14,657 nt of DNA, taken from contig CAVKGV010000030.1 of the NCBI GenBank assembly GCA_963656065.1, positions 1 to 14,657 of the forward strand, in the 5' to 3' direction. This DNA comes from Hallerella sp963656065. Lineage in GTDB: Bacteria > Fibrobacterota > Fibrobacteria > Fibrobacterales > Fibrobacteraceae. The notes below the pieces were generated by a model that worked only from the letters and a program-made list of their open reading frames with translations, was not told the DNA's origin and did no database searches. The first letter of the stretch is position 1, and each line of letters opens with the position of its first letter. Of this stretch, positions 13,496-14,657 are shown in pieces. The position numbers were made by a program, and so were the translations under genes.

Positions 13496-14607
13496 GAGGA
13501 ACGTCCAAGCCTGTCGGGGTTCAGCGCGAGAAGTTCCGGCAAGACAAAGAGACCGTCCTTCCGCACGAGAACGTCGTCCATGTAGATTTCCCCGCCGCCA
13601 AATTCCGGCGTCATGACCAGCACCAGGTCCCAGTGGATAGCCGAATGGTTCCCATTATACGCATCCTCGTAGCACCTTCCTGGCGTAAAGTGGATGCTTC
13701 CCGAAATTTTCTCGTCAAAAAGGATGTCGCAGATCGGGCGGCGGATAAACGGGTTGAAGCCAAACGAAAACTCGCCCACGTAGCGCGCCCCTTCATCCGT
13801 ATCGAAAATCGCGTTCATCGCATCCGTGTCCGAAGAAGTCGCCTCGACGATCTTACCGTCCTTGAAAACGAGCCGGATTCCCTCGAAACGCTTGCCCTCG
13901 TAGAGCGTCGGCGTATTGTAAGTAATGACGCCGTTCACGCTTTCCCGCACCGGAGCCGTATAGACTTCCCCGTCCGGAATGTTCATCGTCCCGCAGCACG
14001 GAACCGCCGGAATCCCCTTGATGCTGAACGAAAGGTCCGTCCCCGGAGCCTTCAGACGCACCCTGTCCGTCCGGTTCATCAGATCGATCAGCCCCTGCGC
14101 CGCCTTCCGCATTCCCGGATAGTCAGCAAGGCACGCTTCGAAGTAGAAGCCCTCGAAAGCTTCCGTGCTCATGCCCGCGCTCTGCGCAAGCGAAGGTCCC
14201 GGCCAGCGGAGGACGCACCAGCGAGTCTTGTTCACGCGCCAGTTCAGGACCGGATTTCGGATCGTCCGGTTCGCCTGCATCCTGTCTTCGGAAACGTCGG
14301 AAAGTTCTACAAAATTGTCACTTCCGCGGATCGAGATATAGGCCTGCATCTGTTTCATCTGCGCGAGATCGTGTTCCGCGGCGATTTTCAGCTGCTCGTC
14401 CGTCGCATTCTGGAGCAGCACCCGGTTCACCGCGCTTGAAAACGTCGAAACGAACGGCCTTCCGCCGACTTTCGCCACCGCCCGGATCAGCGCCACGGAA
14501 ATCTCCGCCGGAGCGTCCGTCGTCTCGATTAAAATATTCTCGCCTTTTTTGAGGGCAACCGCATCGCGGACAAGCATTTCCGCAAGCTGAACGATTCTTG
14601 AATCCAT
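13492..14607 (-). CDS. M29-family metallo-aminopeptidase
   Basis: 371 residues. The ATG at 14607 is preferred: AAAAGG (14615-14620) is seven bases ahead and MDSRIVQLAEMLVRDAVALK is a normal M29 N-terminus, while an upstream TTG (14631) would include the ribosome site. The enzyme removes N-terminal amino acids from peptides in the cytosol using two metal ions (AmpS/PepS/AmpT type). Candidate ligands and active residues, by position within the family pattern: Glu214 (DGEVYTAP), Glu279 (GEFSFGFN), His306 (GSIHFTPG), Tyr313, and His325 with Asp327 (HWDLV). The length is slightly under the usual ~410, mainly because the stretch between His306 and His325 is short. TATATAAAATTT at the window edge may hold its -10; the -35 lies outside. 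It is separate from glnN, 152 bases away, with no terminator seen between. Confidence 0.92.
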   Translation of the reverse strand: MDSRIVQLAEMLVRDAVALKKGENILIETTDAPAEISVALIRAVAKVGGRPFVSTFSSAVNRVLLQNATDEQLKIAAEHDLAQMKQMQAYISIRGSDNFVELSDVSEDRMQANRTIRNPVLNWRVNKTRWCVLRWPGPSLAQSAGMSTEAFEGFYFEACLADYPGMRKAAQGLIDLMNRTDRVRLKAPGTDLSFSIKGIPAVPCCGTMNIPDGEVYTAPVRESVNGVITYNTPTLYEGKRFEGIRLVFKDGKIVEATSSDTDAMNAIFDTDEGARYVGEFSFGFNPFIRRPICDILFDEKISGSIHFTPGRCYEDAYNGNHSAIHWDLVLVMTPEFGGGEIYMDDVLVRKDGLFVLPELLALNPDRLGRSS

Positions 14608-14657
14608 CGTATTACCTTTTGAAAATTCCAAAAGCCAATGTAGAAATTTTATATATT

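Noticed and set aside
11489..13585. A 698-codon open frame on the + strand opposite glnN
   Set aside because: It mirrors a certain GSIII gene; the translation is rich in Arg, Glu and Val with no domain. Codon bias of the real gene keeps the antisense frame open.
13384..14439. A 351-codon open frame on the + strand opposite the aminopeptidase
   Set aside because: Antisense shadow of a gene with intact M29 metal-ligand motifs; its start also lies inside the glnN promoter.

Overview
The window looks like a chromosomal segment from Fibrobacter or a close relative (Fibrobacteraceae). The strongest pointer is a surface lipoprotein with a FISUMP domain, the family named after the Fibrobacter succinogenes major paralogous proteins. 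The many lipoproteins, a type III glutamine synthetase and Gram-negative envelope genes (Wza-like exporter, Omp85 barrel, AsmA-like DUF748 protein) agree with this. I see no transposase, phage gene, CRISPR array, tRNA or rRNA. Assignment below family level is not possible from sequence reading alone.

Layout. (a) 1-1899: one FISUMP lipoprotein gene (+) lying between two direct copies of a ~124 bp non-coding repeat (1-124 and 1775-1898). The second copy is preceded by a short palindromic repeat and a long hairpin. (b) 1900-2746: a small M15-like zinc peptidase (-) divergent from a small lipoprotein (+). (c) 2748-9402 (-): a compact six-gene run, read from right to left. It comprises a 53-residue single-helix membrane protein that short-ORF cutoffs would miss, a 79-residue acidic protein with an 11-Glu run, an MltD-like lytic transglycosylase with three LysM domains, a DUF748/AsmA-like protein, an Omp85-type barrel with one POTRA-like domain, and a 95-residue membrane protein. 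Two junctions are GTGA stop/start overlaps, so most of the run is probably one operon serving the cell envelope. (d) 9478-10623 (-): a Wza-like polysaccharide export lipoprotein, divergent from (e) a small multi-helix membrane protein at 10730-11056 (+). (f) 11057-11272: a second, inverted copy of the palindromic repeat, then a strong terminator. (g) 11273-13339 (-): glutamine synthetase type III, with a perfect-looking sigma-54 (-24/-12) promoter 35 bases before its GTG start. (h) 13492-14607 (-): an M29 family aminopeptidase.

How it fits together. The centre of the window is envelope biology: wall cleavage (MltD, M15-like peptidase), inner-to-outer-membrane transport or assembly (DUF748 plus Omp85), polymer export (Wza) and surface display (FISUMP). 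The right end is nitrogen assimilation, where the promoter suggests control by RpoN and an NtrC-type activator. Best candidates for something new: the DUF748/Omp85 translationally coupled pair with its small acidic and single-helix partners, the sigma-54 control of a type III glutamine synthetase, and the repeat pair around the FISUMP gene.
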